This document shows positions 35,960 to 46,800 of a stretch of 64,000 bases of DNA, piece after piece. Position 1 is the stretch's first letter. Every line of letters begins with the position of its first letter. Below the pieces are notes generated by a model that saw nothing but the letters and a program-made list of their open reading frames with translations, made no database searches and had not been told where the DNA came from. The stretch is taken from assembly GCA_947184155.2 (NCBI GenBank), contig CAMXCT020006135.1, forward strand, positions 62,001 through 126,000. The letters are read 5' to 3'. Both the position numbers and the translations under genes were made by a program. The stretch comes from Cladocopium goreaui. Taxonomy: Eukaryota > Sar > Dinophyceae > Suessiales > Symbiodiniaceae.

Positions 35960-38900
35960 ATGTCAACCACACGTGATGGAGATGGCACCAAGCGACGTCG
36001 AACTCTGGAGCAGCCATCAAGTTTGCAGCTTCGCTGCCCGCCTCCCAAGGGAAGCTGGAAATGGCTGGGTGTTTTCAGGGTTTGGCTGTGTGGGAGGTGA
36101 GAGTGGAAGACCTGGAAGAATCAAGTACGGTGCAGTGCAGAGATGTTTTGTTGGGGGTGTTTTTGGGCACAGCAACCGCCACACTCGAAGATGTTGATAA
36201 AATGACATTATGACTTTTGCATTTTTTGTGCCAGCAGGCTGAGCAAGGATGATCAGTGGACACACAAAACATCACCGCTAGGCTTCAGACGTTTTAATGT
36301 TGGACTCTTGGACCCTTTGCTCAGGTTCCTGCACAATGCGGTAACTGTCTGAACATATTGATATTTGAACTATCTATAGCTATTTCTGAAATCATCATTT
36401 GACATTAAAAAAAAATCTTGTGCCAAGATGTGCCAAGAATATCCAGCGGGTCGGTCCTAGAGGTCAAGCAAGTTCGCATGCTTAGCTTCACGAGGTTGTG
36501 CTGCAGCCTCTGAACAGGGCAAACGACCGGCGCAAGAGGACCGGATGCTTGCCATAGATTGGGATGTCATTACATGTTCCTCTGAACATGAGAGTTCATA
36601 TTTTCAGCCGCTTCGGCATGGTTCGGTTATGCATAGTTCTTAATCATGTGCCACTTTTTGCAACACATTCCGTATGTGTGAGGTGATCTGTACCGCTCGT
36701 ATGCACCATCTGCAGCTTTTGCTGTTCGACTTCCAGTTTCAATCCCTCCCCCTAGAGTCTGCAATACCATCATACTGTATGGGCCCCAAAGTGAACAGAT
36801 CCAACACTCAACCAGTGCTCCTGGGGATGCAATCTGCTGCCTGGCTCCTGAGGTATGTTCTCATCCCCAACTTGGCAGCGCATGGGGGGGCCAAATGGTC
36901 GCACCTGCCGCAGCCCTGCAGTCTTTTGGGAGTATTTGATGGGCCCCTGGACAGCATGATGTGATGCGACGACATTTGAAGTGCGTTTTGATGGCACATG
37001 ATGGCACTCAGCACCCCACATCCAGATACATCCAGGCACATGGGAAGTGCTTGCTCTGAGTACATGGCAAAGCGATTGCCTCAGAAACTGTTGGAACAAC
37101 TGGCGGGTTCAGTGCAGCTTGTTTCTCGGCCGATCTCTCCCCGAAGTTCCTTGTTGGATCTCCTGATGCCATGCCAGATTCCTTGGCAAAGAAAACTTGA
37201 ATCAAATCCGTTTTCTAAGATTTAAAAGGTATGCTTTCATATGGTTCTATCTTATGCCAGAGGCTCGTGGCGGTTTAAGGTGGCAAGTTCGGTGGCGGTG
37301 GCAGTTAGATATGGCAATGTGGGTGGCAGTTTCAGTGGCAATGAAGAGTTGGTGGCAAGTTTGATGGCAGAATGTGATGGCAAAAATGCGGTAACCGTAT
37401 TTTGGTGGCAAAGGGGGTGACAACTTTGCATGGCAAAAATTGAACCGGAAGTTTAGCAATCACATTTTGGCGGCAGCAGAGGCGTCAAAATTTGATGGCA
37501 GGTTTTTGGGCAGAAAAGGTTGCAAACACCTTCAGTCACAAAAAGGCGTTGAGTGTACATGGCACATGTTGACAGAAAGGGTGTGAGAGACTTTTCGGCG
37601 GCAAATGGGGTGTTAAGTTGATGGCCAAAGTGCTGGCAAAATTTGGTGCTACATCAATTATAGAGAGAGATGTTGACAAAAATCATGCCAGCCCTATTGC
37701 ACCTTCAGCGGAGGCGACGCCCACCGACCCTATGAATAAAACAAGAAACCAAGCAAATATGATAGGCTGGCATGTTGTTTTCAATTATCCCTTTGATGGT
37801 GGCGCAAAGGCAGTTTTAGCCCAGCGCACGCTTGTCCTTTCAAGACAATCCGCACTAGTTTTTGGTTGCCATCATTGCCCATCAAAAAATAAGGCATATT
37901 TTTGTCAAAAATAATGCTTATTTTGGCAAAAATCGACCTTATTTCTTGACGGGCAGGTGGGCAGCTGCCTGGGCAAAAATTTGCTCAACATTTTTTTCTG
38001 TGCCCCACAATGTTACAGCATGGCTTAGACACAGAAAACCATTAGACAAAAACACAACCGAAAGGCAATCGCTGACCAAGTGAACTGTAAACACAACAAT
38101 TTCTGAGCACTAAGTTTGATCATTCGGCACCACAACAATCTGATTGAAAATGTTCACTTGCTTTGCACATGACACAATTTCAGAAGCCGCTTGTGCAAGC
38201 CAACGGCTGCATACAGTATCCGCCATGCAATGTGCCATCTGCTTTTCCCACTTACGGGTCCAGTCTTTAGCCCTTGCCACAATTTTTGCCATAGCTTTGC
38301 TACCTGTGTTGCTATTGCTTTTGCCCGCAATGCCAGTTTGCCCTTTCGTTGCCGCGTGTGTTGCCAAGGGCTTTTGCTCGCAACCCAAATTTTGCCATTG
38401 AATTTGCCGCCCGTGCTTTTACCCCCGCCACGTATTTGCCAGTGTTTTTTACCAGCGATGTTGCCATTACCTTTGCCCCCATCGGTTTTTTCCATCCATG
38501 TTGCCCTGCAGATTGCCACCGCCATTGCCATTGCCATTGCTTTTGCCCTCGAGGTTGCCATGCTTGTTGCCATCAAATTTGGGCGCCTAATAGAGCATTG
38601 TTCTTGAATGATATAGAACAAATCCGAGGAAAGGATCCTGGATGAAAGGACGAAAGGACGAAACTGAGGTTTTTAAACATATTAAATATTAAATAAATAA
38701 ATAAGGATAAATTAATATATATATATAATAAATCATATAAGAGTATAACGTATTATAAAGATTTACAAAGTATAGTTTCAGACTTGGAATGGCCAAGCAG
38801 AAATCACTCACTTAGGTGGCCACCAACATAATTTGCAGGTACTGTATAGGTGCAGATATCATCAGGGATTAACATCGCTGCACGCTGAATCCACCGCAAA

Positions 38901-41900
38901 ACAAAGCGAAAGGATGATACATGAATATCAATGATGGAAGTGGGTGAGATGGCGATAGAGAGAGAGAGAGAGAGGTGGAAGTGGGTGCTTAGCTGTTTCG
39001 AATAAGCTTCCCTTGTCTGTCACTTTGGGGACCACTATGACCAAAGAAGCGGCAAAGGCACAGATCCCCAAGTTGCTTGTGGAGCTCTGCAACGAATTAG
39101 ACGAGGATTTTCTCATGGAGCACGATTGCCCAGATGGTTCCACTGCCATCATTGCTCTGGTTCTGGGAACGGACTTATTCATTGCCAATCTAGGCAGGGT
39201 AGGGCATTTTGCTTGGACTCGCTTGAACATTAAACCGGGATCATGAAATTGGGTCATCGCAAGGCTCAATAAATAGCATTCAATAGCACAATAGATCACA
39301 ATAGCAATCAAACATTGAAAGTTTCGAAAATTCAGTAGGGCAACCTGAGACATTAGAATCATTAGAGCACAGGGTAGGTCTTTATGGGCCATCCCGAGAG
39401 GGAGGCAGAGACATTTTCAGGTTTCGAGCGTGCAACTGTATTTACTGATGCTTGCTTGAGATAGTCCTAGTATGTCCTAGTATGTCATAGGTCACAGGAT
39501 GTCACAGGTACATGTCTTGTCATCACTTGTCAAGCTCTGAAGCTGTTGCCTGCAATATTTCTTAGGTGACAGCGGCGGCGTGCTGTGCGGCGACGTTGTG
39601 ACACCCTTTGCGTTTCCAAATCACAAACCCGGTTCTGCAGTGGAGGAGAAACGCATTAGTGAAGCAGGCTGAGACATTGCTTTGGGATGTGGGAACGCCG
39701 TTTCAATTTTTCTTGGCTAATAGGAATGCATGGGTTGCCAACTCTCAAGACGCGACAGGAATTCTTAGCTGACATTGATGATCATTGATGCCTAACTTGT
39801 ACCAGGGCCGGGTTGGTGCAAGATGTGGGTTGCCCTGTCAAACCCCAGATAGACATAGATAGAGGATATTCTGGAAACCCGGGCAGCTGGACTTCGTCGA
39901 TGTAATTATGTAACAAAATTCTGATTCCAATGATGAAGAGAACGATCAGACCTTTGAATGCTGAATATGTCACTGCATGACTTGACATGACTTGACTGTG
40001 CGAACCAGATTGTCAAGATATGATCAAGGTGCTAACTGCCCTTACAGCACGATCAGTGCGTGATAAATGACATAAATGGATACTTGGAACCCGCAGCGAG
40101 TTCCAAACTTATCTTTAATTGCAATGATACCAGGGCAGGTGCACATGTGAATTGTTCTGGATTCATTCGTAGAATGCTGCCGGAGTTGCCCAAAGACTCA
40201 ACGAGGTGGCTATGTGCTGGAATTGGGCGGCACATTGCGAGTAGTTCATCCGGATTTTCAAGAGCGCTTGGCAGAGCTTCAAACCAAAAGCCGCTTTGCA
40301 GAGACCACCGGGATCGCAGATCTTTTCACACCTACTTTGAGGATTGTCTAGGTTAGCTAGCTAAGTTACCTATGTTCCTCCACGTGAGATCGGACAAATG
40401 CTTAACTGGTGCTTGTGCTACCTCAGATTCTGTTGCTTGGATTTAATTTGTTTGCACCCCAAGAAGCAGCCTGCCATCATGCCCGCATTAGCACATTCGG
40501 CACCAACACTAACCATATTGTATCATATTGGTTCATATTGTACCATGATCAGCGCAACGCTTCACTCAGGTGCCTCTGGAGTCACTGGAGACTGGCCGCA
40601 AGCGCTGTCTCTCAGTCGCGCATTCGGTGACCGGGACTTTAAAAACTTGTGCCTCGATGGCAGTGAGGATGACAAGTTGTGAGTGCAGTTGAATTCCACA
40701 CACCAAATTGGGTGCATGATTGCCGCATATTGTTGTTCAATGCTTTCTTTGCTGAGGACAATGAATTTACTTAAGACTACTGGTAGCAGAAGCTCCCGAA
40801 AAGATCGGGAATCGGACATGTGGACATTTGGAAGATGGCCCGCTTTAACATTCTGCAGTGTGTGCTTAGCGTTGACCAAACACATCCTCCAAGAAGCAAT
40901 CATGACCGGCTTCCAAATGTAGCTGAATTGTGTGAAGGTGTTTTCCGATTCAAATCATAGGCATATGGGCCATATGAAATTGCATGAGGGTAGCTATAAA
41001 ACTGTTCTAAAACCAATCTAAAACCATTTAAATTCATCAAAATCCGCCATTGGCGGTTCACCCACCCTGCGACCTCAGATTCGATGGGTTTCAACGTGTG
41101 GACTTGGTGAGCTGCTCTGCAGATGTAAAACATTTCCAGCTGGCCAGGGGCCATGGTGCAATAGCAACTTGACGTGCAGGGAAGGGTTGCATAACACGTG
41201 GCCGCTATTTGAGCCACAGTTTGTGGTGATGAAAATGTGCAAACCTTGGTTCCCAAAGTAGAGCGTGCCATTTCGGTGGATATTTTGGATTCTAATTTGC
41301 AACAACAGAAAAAGACTTGCTACAGGAGTTCCGATCCGGAGAGCCACCCAAAAGTCGGATTCGAGTCGGTTTCGGGTTTCGGGTTTCGGGTTTCGGGTTT
41401 CGTCGATTGAAACCAACTTTCGCTGTCGGTTTCGGGTTTCGGGTTTCGGGTTTCGTCGATTGAAACCCACTTTCGCTGTCGGTTTTGGGTTTCGGGTTTC
41501 GGGTTTCGTCACTTGAAACCAACTTTCGCTGTCCGTTTCGGGTTTCGGGTTTCGGGTTTCGTCGATTGAAACCCACTTTCGGTTTCGGGTTTTGGGTTTC
41601 GGGTTTCGGGTTTCGTCGATTGAAACCCACTTTCGCTGTCGGTTTCGGGTTTCGGGTTTCGGGTTTCGTCGCTTGAAACCAACTTTCGCTGTCGGTTTCG
41701 GGTTTCGGGTTTCGGGTTTCGTCGATTGAAACCCACTTTTGCTGTCGGTTTCGGGTTTCGGGTTTCGGGTTTCGTCGCTTGAACCAACTTTCGCTGTCGG
41801 TTTCGGGTTTCGGGTTTCGTCGCCGGAAACCAACTTTCGCTGTCGGTTTCGGGATTCGGGTTTCGGGTTTCGGGTTTCGTCGATTGAAGCTAACTTTAGC

Positions 41901-44842
41901 TGTCCGTTTCGGGTTTCGGGTTTCGTAGGTCGAAACCACCTTTAGATTCACCAGTACGATGCCGATCTCACATCACCCAAGTGTCGTTCTCCATGCAGTC
42001 GTCAAAAACAAGAGCGGTGAGTGACAAGCGCCTGAAAAGGTCAGAGAGGAGAAACGGCAACGGTTTGGGGGAAACCTGCCAGCATCCGTAAGTAGCTGTC
42101 ACTGAGTGGATTAGATTAGATTAGATTAGATTAGGTAGATTAGATTAAATCAGATAGATTAAACTAGATTAGATTAGAAATAGATTAGATTAGGTAGATT
42201 AGATTAGAATTGGATTAGATTAGGTAGATTAGATTAGATTAGATTAGGTAGAGTAGATCAGATTAGATTAGGTAGATTAGATTAGATTAGATTAGATTAG
42301 GTAGATTAGATTAGATTAGATAGATTAAACTAGATTAGAATTAGAGTAGGTTAGGTAGATTAGATTAGGTTAGACTATATAGATGAGATGAGATTAGAAT
42401 TAAATTAGATTAGATTAGATTAGGTAGATTAAATTAGATTAGATTAGATAGATTAGATTAGGTTAGATTAGATTAGTTGGATAGATATGATATGATATGA
42501 TATGATATGATATCATTAGATTAGATTAGAAATATTAGATTAGAAATATTAGATTAGGTAGATTAGATTAGATTGGAATAAGAATTATTATAGAATAGGT
42601 AGGTTAGATTAGATTAGATAGATTAGATTAGATTGATTAGATTAGATTAGTTTTGGTTAGATTAGAATCTGATTTGATTAGGTAGATAAGATTAGATTAG
42701 AATTAGATTACTTAGATAGATAGATTAGGTTAGATTAGGTAGATTAGATTATGTTAGGTAGATTAGGTTAGATTAGATTAGAATTAGATTCGATTAGGTA
42801 GAGTAGATAAGATTAGATAGGTTAAACTAGATTAGAATTAGATTAGATTAGGTAGATGAAATTAGATTTGATTAGATTAGATTAGATAGATAAGATTATA
42901 AATAGATTAGATTAGGTAGATTAGATTAGATTAGATTAGGATTAGATTAGAATTGGATTAAATTAGGTAGATTATATTAGATTAGATTAGGATAGATTAG
43001 GTAGATTAGAACAAATTAGATAGATTAGATAGATTAGATTAGGTAGATTAGATTAGATTAGATTAGAATTGGATTAGATTAGGTAGATTAGATTAGATTA
43101 GATGAGATTAGATTAGACTAGAATAGGTAGATTAGATCAGATTAGATTAGATTAGATTTGGTAGAAGATTAGATAGATTAAACTAGATTTGAATTAGAGC
43201 AGGTCAGGTAGATGAGATTAGGTTAGACTATATAGATGAGATTAGATTTGAATTAGATTTGATTAGATTAGATTAGATTAGGTAGATTAAATATGATTAA
43301 ATTAGAATGGAATTAGATTTGAATTAGATTAGTTAGATAGATAGATTAGATTAGATTAGGTAGATTAGTTTAGATTAGATTAGATTAGATTAGGTAGATT
43401 GGATTAGATGAGATAGACTAGATTAGATTAGATTAGATTAGATAGAATAGATTAGGTTAGATTAGATTAGATAGATTAGATTAGATAGATTAGATCAGAT
43501 TAGATTAGATTAGATAGATGATTAGATAGACTGATTAGATTAGATTAGATTAGATTAGGTTAGATCTAGATTAGATAAGATCTGTCCTGGGGAAGTTAAG
43601 TCTTCAGAGTCGGTTTCGGGTTTCGGGTTTCGCGTTTCGGGTTTCGCAGTTCGAAACCAACTTTAACAGTCGGTTTCGGTTTTCGGGTTTCGGGTTTCGG
43701 GTTACGATCGGTCCTGGGGAAGTTAAGTCTTCAGAGTCGGTTTCGGGTTTCGGGTTTCGGGTTTCGCAGTTCGAAACCAACTTTAACAGTCGGTTTCGGG
43801 TTTCGGGTTACGATCGGTCCTGGGGAAGTTAAGTCTTCAGAGTCGGTTTCGGGTTTCGGGTTTCGGGTTTCGGGTTTCGGGTTTCGGGTTTCGGTCGGTC
43901 CTGGGGAAGTTAAGTCTTCAGAGTCGGTTTCGGGTTTCGGGTTTCGCAGTTCGAAACCAACTTTAACAGTCGGTTTCGGGTTTCGGGTTTCGGGTTTCGC
44001 TGGTCGAAACCAACTCTGCAGACCTCTCTCCGGATCACGTCTCTGCTACAGTATCCGGGTCCTTTTGTTAATCCTAATTAGTTGGAAGATGTTGGAAGTA
44101 TACCTGCATTGGCCATATGTTCACTATTCGCTTCAAGAAAGCGCACTTCCACAATGAGTGTATGGACACGTTGGGTTTGCAGCTTACCGCCTTTAAACTT
44201 GTGCGCTAGAACATGTCACCAGCATTGCCGGACAACTTGACAGGTGCTCGTCTCTGACGGTGTCACAGATGTGCTGCCGCTAGAGGATGTGTCGCAGCAT
44301 GTGATGCGCCACACTGATGCAGCGGCGGCATGTAAGGCCAGAAGTGTCGATGATAGCAATGCACGAGTGACAGTAGTGTGAATAATGTGTTTCCCATTTG
44401 CATACCATGAAAATCCATGAGATGCTATGAGTACCATCATTCATCCTGATCATCATAGTTGTGTCACGTGTCCTTGACTTGGAGGAAAATGTCTGGCATT
44501 GATTGTACCTGTTGATTCTTGGTCCATTGGGCAATGTTTACGTGCAGCTTGGGAAACTTTCAAATTGATGCTATATAGACGATTGGGACCGATGTGCAGG
44601 TATTCTATGTGTGCTGAAGGACAATGACAGACGTTTCTCTTATGGATCATCCAACCTTCAGCTTGACTTCTTTCTGCCAATTGGGTACTGGTCCAATCAT
44701 GCCCCATCCACTGTTCCTTGCTCAGGCAGTGTGCAATGAGTCGTTCCGCCGCTGCACTGGTGACAATGTCACTGTAGTGACTGCTTTCTTAGATTGGGAC
44801 GCAGCTGGCGCAGAAAACAAAAGCAGCCAGGAAAATAGCTGA
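35960..44842 (+). CDS. PP2C-type serine/threonine protein phosphatase, multi-exon
   Basis: Candidate start ATG 35960 (MSTTRDGDGTKRRRTLEQP, with a KRRR nuclear-import-like run). Exons supported by PP2C motifs: one ending at 36942 with SLLGVFDG; 37036 onward with HMGSACSEYMAKRL; about 39013-39193 with DGSTAIIALVLGTDLFIANL; 39566-39667 with DSGGVLCGDVV and NHKPGSAVEEKRISEAG; 40206 onward with GYVLELGGTLRVV; 40570-40678 with ALSLSRAFGDRDFKN; 44244-44331 with VLVSDGVTDVLPLEDV; 44730-44842 with GDNVTVVTAFLDW and a stop. Introns 36943-37035, 39194-39565 and 39668-40205 have GC donors, and 44332-44729 has GT. Metal-site aspartates in VFDG, SDG and GDN are present, so the enzyme is probably active. 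GHGG is replaced by GHMG. An exon between 40678 and 44244 is missing, and the N-terminal join is inferred. The 3.5 kb intron holds the TTTCGGG and GATTA arrays. Confidence 0.8.
37255..37640. repeat. degenerate GGTGGCAA array (left arm of an inverted pair)
   Basis: TGGCA or GGTGGCAA words recur every 10-20 bp (for example GGTGGCAAGTTCGGTGGCGG). The array lies in an intron of the phosphatase gene. Its complement, TTGCCA-rich DNA, appears at 38225-38600 in the opposite orientation. Confidence 0.75.
38225..38600. repeat. degenerate TTGCCA array (right arm of an inverted pair)
   Basis: TTGCC, TTGCCA and TTTTGCC words recur (for example GCCACCGCCATTGCCATTGC). This is the reverse complement of the 37255-37640 array across a spacer of about 585 bp. 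Transcribed RNA could pair as a long imperfect hairpin. Confidence 0.75.
38951..38974. repeat. GGCGATAGAGAG (GA)n microsatellite, copy 1
   Basis: GGCGAT is followed by a GA run, just upstream of a phosphatase exon. The same junction sequence recurs at 44855-44878, just after the phosphatase stop codon. Confidence 0.8.
41355..41937. repeat. TTTCGGG telomere-like array with GGTTTC/GAAACC hairpins
   Basis: Two to four TTTCGGG heptamers alternate with a spacer close to TTTCGTCGATTGAAACCCAC plus TTTCGCTGTCGG, in units of about 56-65 bp. Each unit carries the inverted pair GGTTTC...GAAACC around a 7-nt loop. The heptamer differs by one base from the plant/dinoflagellate telomere repeat TTTAGGG. 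Frames up to 252 codons here are by-products of the repeat. Confidence 0.92.
42108..43580. repeat. GATTA pentamer array (~1.5 kb)
   Basis: Almost continuous GATTA units, broken at intervals by GGTAGATT and ATAGATT variants, plus a short ATATG run at 42485-42511. The interruptions give a loose higher-order pattern (ATTAGATTAGATTAGGTAG). The array sits between two TTTCGGG blocks inside the large phosphatase intron. Confidence 0.95.
43605..44010. repeat. second TTTCGGG array with ~110-bp higher-order unit
   Basis: TTTCGGG runs are separated by CAGTTCGAAACCAACTTTAA and by GGTCCTGGGGAAGTTAAGTC blocks. The latter recur at about 43588, 43710, 43816 and 43897. The first array lacks the GTCCTGGGG block, so the two arrays share the heptamer but diverged in spacer. 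Confidence 0.9.
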
Positions 44843-44854
44843 ACCTTCGGGACG

Positions 44855-44878
44855 GCGATAGAGAGAGAGAGAGAGAGT
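44855..44878. repeat. GGCGATAGAGAG (GA)n microsatellite, copy 2
   Basis: Same junction sequence as 38951-38974. It begins 13 bp after the phosphatase stop. Confidence 0.8.
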
Positions 44879-45498
44879 GATTCTTTACCTAGCATCACTG
44901 AATCACCGTCTCCACGGGAGGGACACAGAGGTAAACAGCATTGAACAGCGGATCAATACATCGCTATGCATCGCTGTATTGGATTTGCAGTTGACAAAAT
45001 TTCAGCCGTCATTTAAAAAAATAACTACAGGGAACAGACAATGTCGTGCTCACGGGCTGCAGAATACCAGAATTAGCTGCAGAGAAGTTAACGTACGAAG
45101 TCGTGCCTACCCCCTAAACATGGGCGTAACTTTCTCGTTTCCCTGTAACCCTTCAATTTGAAATCATTTGCATCCATTTACATTCATTTACATCCATTGA
45201 AATGTCCGGTCCGGATCAAGGGTTTAAACCCACAGGCGATCCATACCCCCAATCCATACCAAAACGCAGGTGATCCAGACATATCCAGACCAATTCATAG
45301 GTATGGCGCAGAACGATCCCCACCGTTTTTTGAGCATCATTGTTGAGCCAAAGCCACATCTACATATTGAATATATTGATCTTGTTTAATTTGATAGGTC
45401 TTTTTCAAGTTTGCATATTGCACAATGCTTGAGATTTAAGATCTAACCACAGCAAACCCTCTGGATCTCCCCTGCCTTGATATCATGCATGCCCGTAG

Positions 45499-45578
45499 GC
45501 ACTGCGCCGTGCAGTCGAGCAGCAACAGCCTCCCGCCCTGCGGGAAGCGCTGGCAGAGGCCAAGTTTAGCGTGGTTAC
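45499..45578 (+). CDS. possible short exon, unidentified
   Basis: After GCCCGTAG the frame reads ALRRAVEQQQPPALREALAE then AKFSVV, an Ala/Leu/Glu helix-like stretch in a GC-rich island. The AL..A...AL.EAL spacing resembles helical repeat fillers common in dinoflagellate proteins. No product could be named. Confidence 0.4.
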
Positions 45579-46400
45579 GGTTACGGGTGTTGTTGGAATA
45601 CAATTCTATCAGTTATGAATAGTTATGATGATTTATGATATGTTATTTGTGATGATATATAGATTGAAAAGGAGAAGTGGGGGATGTAAGCAGCAAGAAT
45701 GGGTGGGGGTATGGGATCCGGTCACGTATTTTATCAATTTTATGAAATTTATGTGCAAAATAAATCAAAATAACGGGTCATGAGGATCATGAGGAATGGC
45801 TCATAGCTCGTGTCTTGCAAGATACATATCCAGATTGTGGTTGCTCAATCTCCAATTTGTTCCGAGCTGTTTCGTGATTCTATTAATATGGTGGTGATAC
45901 TTCGTGAATATTTCTCACTATTTCTCCATTATCATATTATCGTGGGACGTCCCATGATATCCCGATTCTTTTCATGGCACATCCACACTGCTGCAGGCTG
46001 TTGCTGCAGGCAGCGGATGGGAACTTATCGAGCAATAGCCTCAGTAGCCTGCCGTTGCCCCCATGGGCCGCATGAGTGAAGTGGATGCCCATAAAATCGC
46101 AAATCTGGATAGAGATGCATTACAAATCACTATGATCCATGTTTGCCTATAGTTGTATTACATACTGGCACCAAATAAAATCCAAACCAGCACAGCAATA
46201 AATAAGCATCACGGACTACTGTCTACCGTCTCATACTTTCAAACCAGTTCAGCTGTATGATGCTGTATGTTTGAATTTCCTGTCACAGCATCAGCGGTTA
46301 CCAAAGTTAGATCACCTTAGATATCCGCAGGAATCACCCCAGATATCCCCGGATTCACACCCCTTGAGGTGGGCTCACGACAAGTGCCGGGAATTGGAGC

Positions 46401-46643
46401 ATGAGGCGCATGGTCCATACATGTCCACATTGTAGCTGCAGCATGCTGCAGCTATTTGCAGCTTGCCGAAAAAAAGATGATGAATCTGCAAGGCGCTGTG
46501 TCAGATCTGTGATGTGTCAGGCTTGGAAGAAGAGTATGCAACACGCAGCGATGGATGCTTTGCAGCATGTCCTGGAGCAACCGAAGGCAGCAGTTGTCGA
46601 GACTGAGTGCAGGTTTGCCTTCGGTCATGCATTTGAACTTTGA
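46401..46643 (+). CDS. possible exon, unidentified
   Basis: An 80-codon plus frame is rich in Cys, His, Met and Ala and includes AAMDALQHVLEQPKAAVVET, ending TGA at 46643. The later half is helix-like, the first half (Cys/His) less convincing. It has no domain match by eye. It lies just upstream of the beta-propeller gene and might be part of it or chance. Confidence 0.25.
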   Translation: MRRMVHTCPHCSCSMLQLFAACRKKDDESARRCVRSVMCQAWKKSMQHAAMDALQHVLEQPKAAVVETECRFAFGHAFEL

Positions 46644-46745
46644 GTCATCGGCCAAGATAAGCGTCGTTGTTCGCAAGTGTCATGAGTGCAAGCCGATGGA
46701 AGAACCCTTCTTGGGTTGTTAGAGGATATTTGTATACATATATTT

Positions 46746-46770
46746 GTGCCATAGCCATTTGAGTTCAGAT
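46746..46770 (+). other. weak relict spliced-leader-like sequence
   Basis: CCATAGCCATTTGAGTTCAG resembles the dinoflagellate spliced leader (CCGTAGCCATTTTGGCTCAAG) over its first 12 bases, then diverges. It lies 30 bp upstream of the candidate start of the beta-propeller gene. Confidence 0.2.
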
Positions 46771-46800
46771 GGTGAGTTCATCCCCGTTCAAATTGTAGCG

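Noticed and set aside
36017-36275. Minus-strand frames opposite the phosphatase N-terminus
   Set aside because: They are short, Pro/Thr-rich and antisense to a better supported plus-strand exon (KRRRTLEQP).
41075-41951. Real protein-coding genes of 219-252 codons (RNPKPET-rich frames)
   Set aside because: They are translations of the TTTCGGG array, open in several frames at once, and cross the array boundary without codon or splice support.
41355-44010. A true chromosome end
   Set aside because: Phosphatase exons lie on both sides in the same frame order, so the arrays are internal, and the heptamer is TTTCGGG rather than TTTAGGG.
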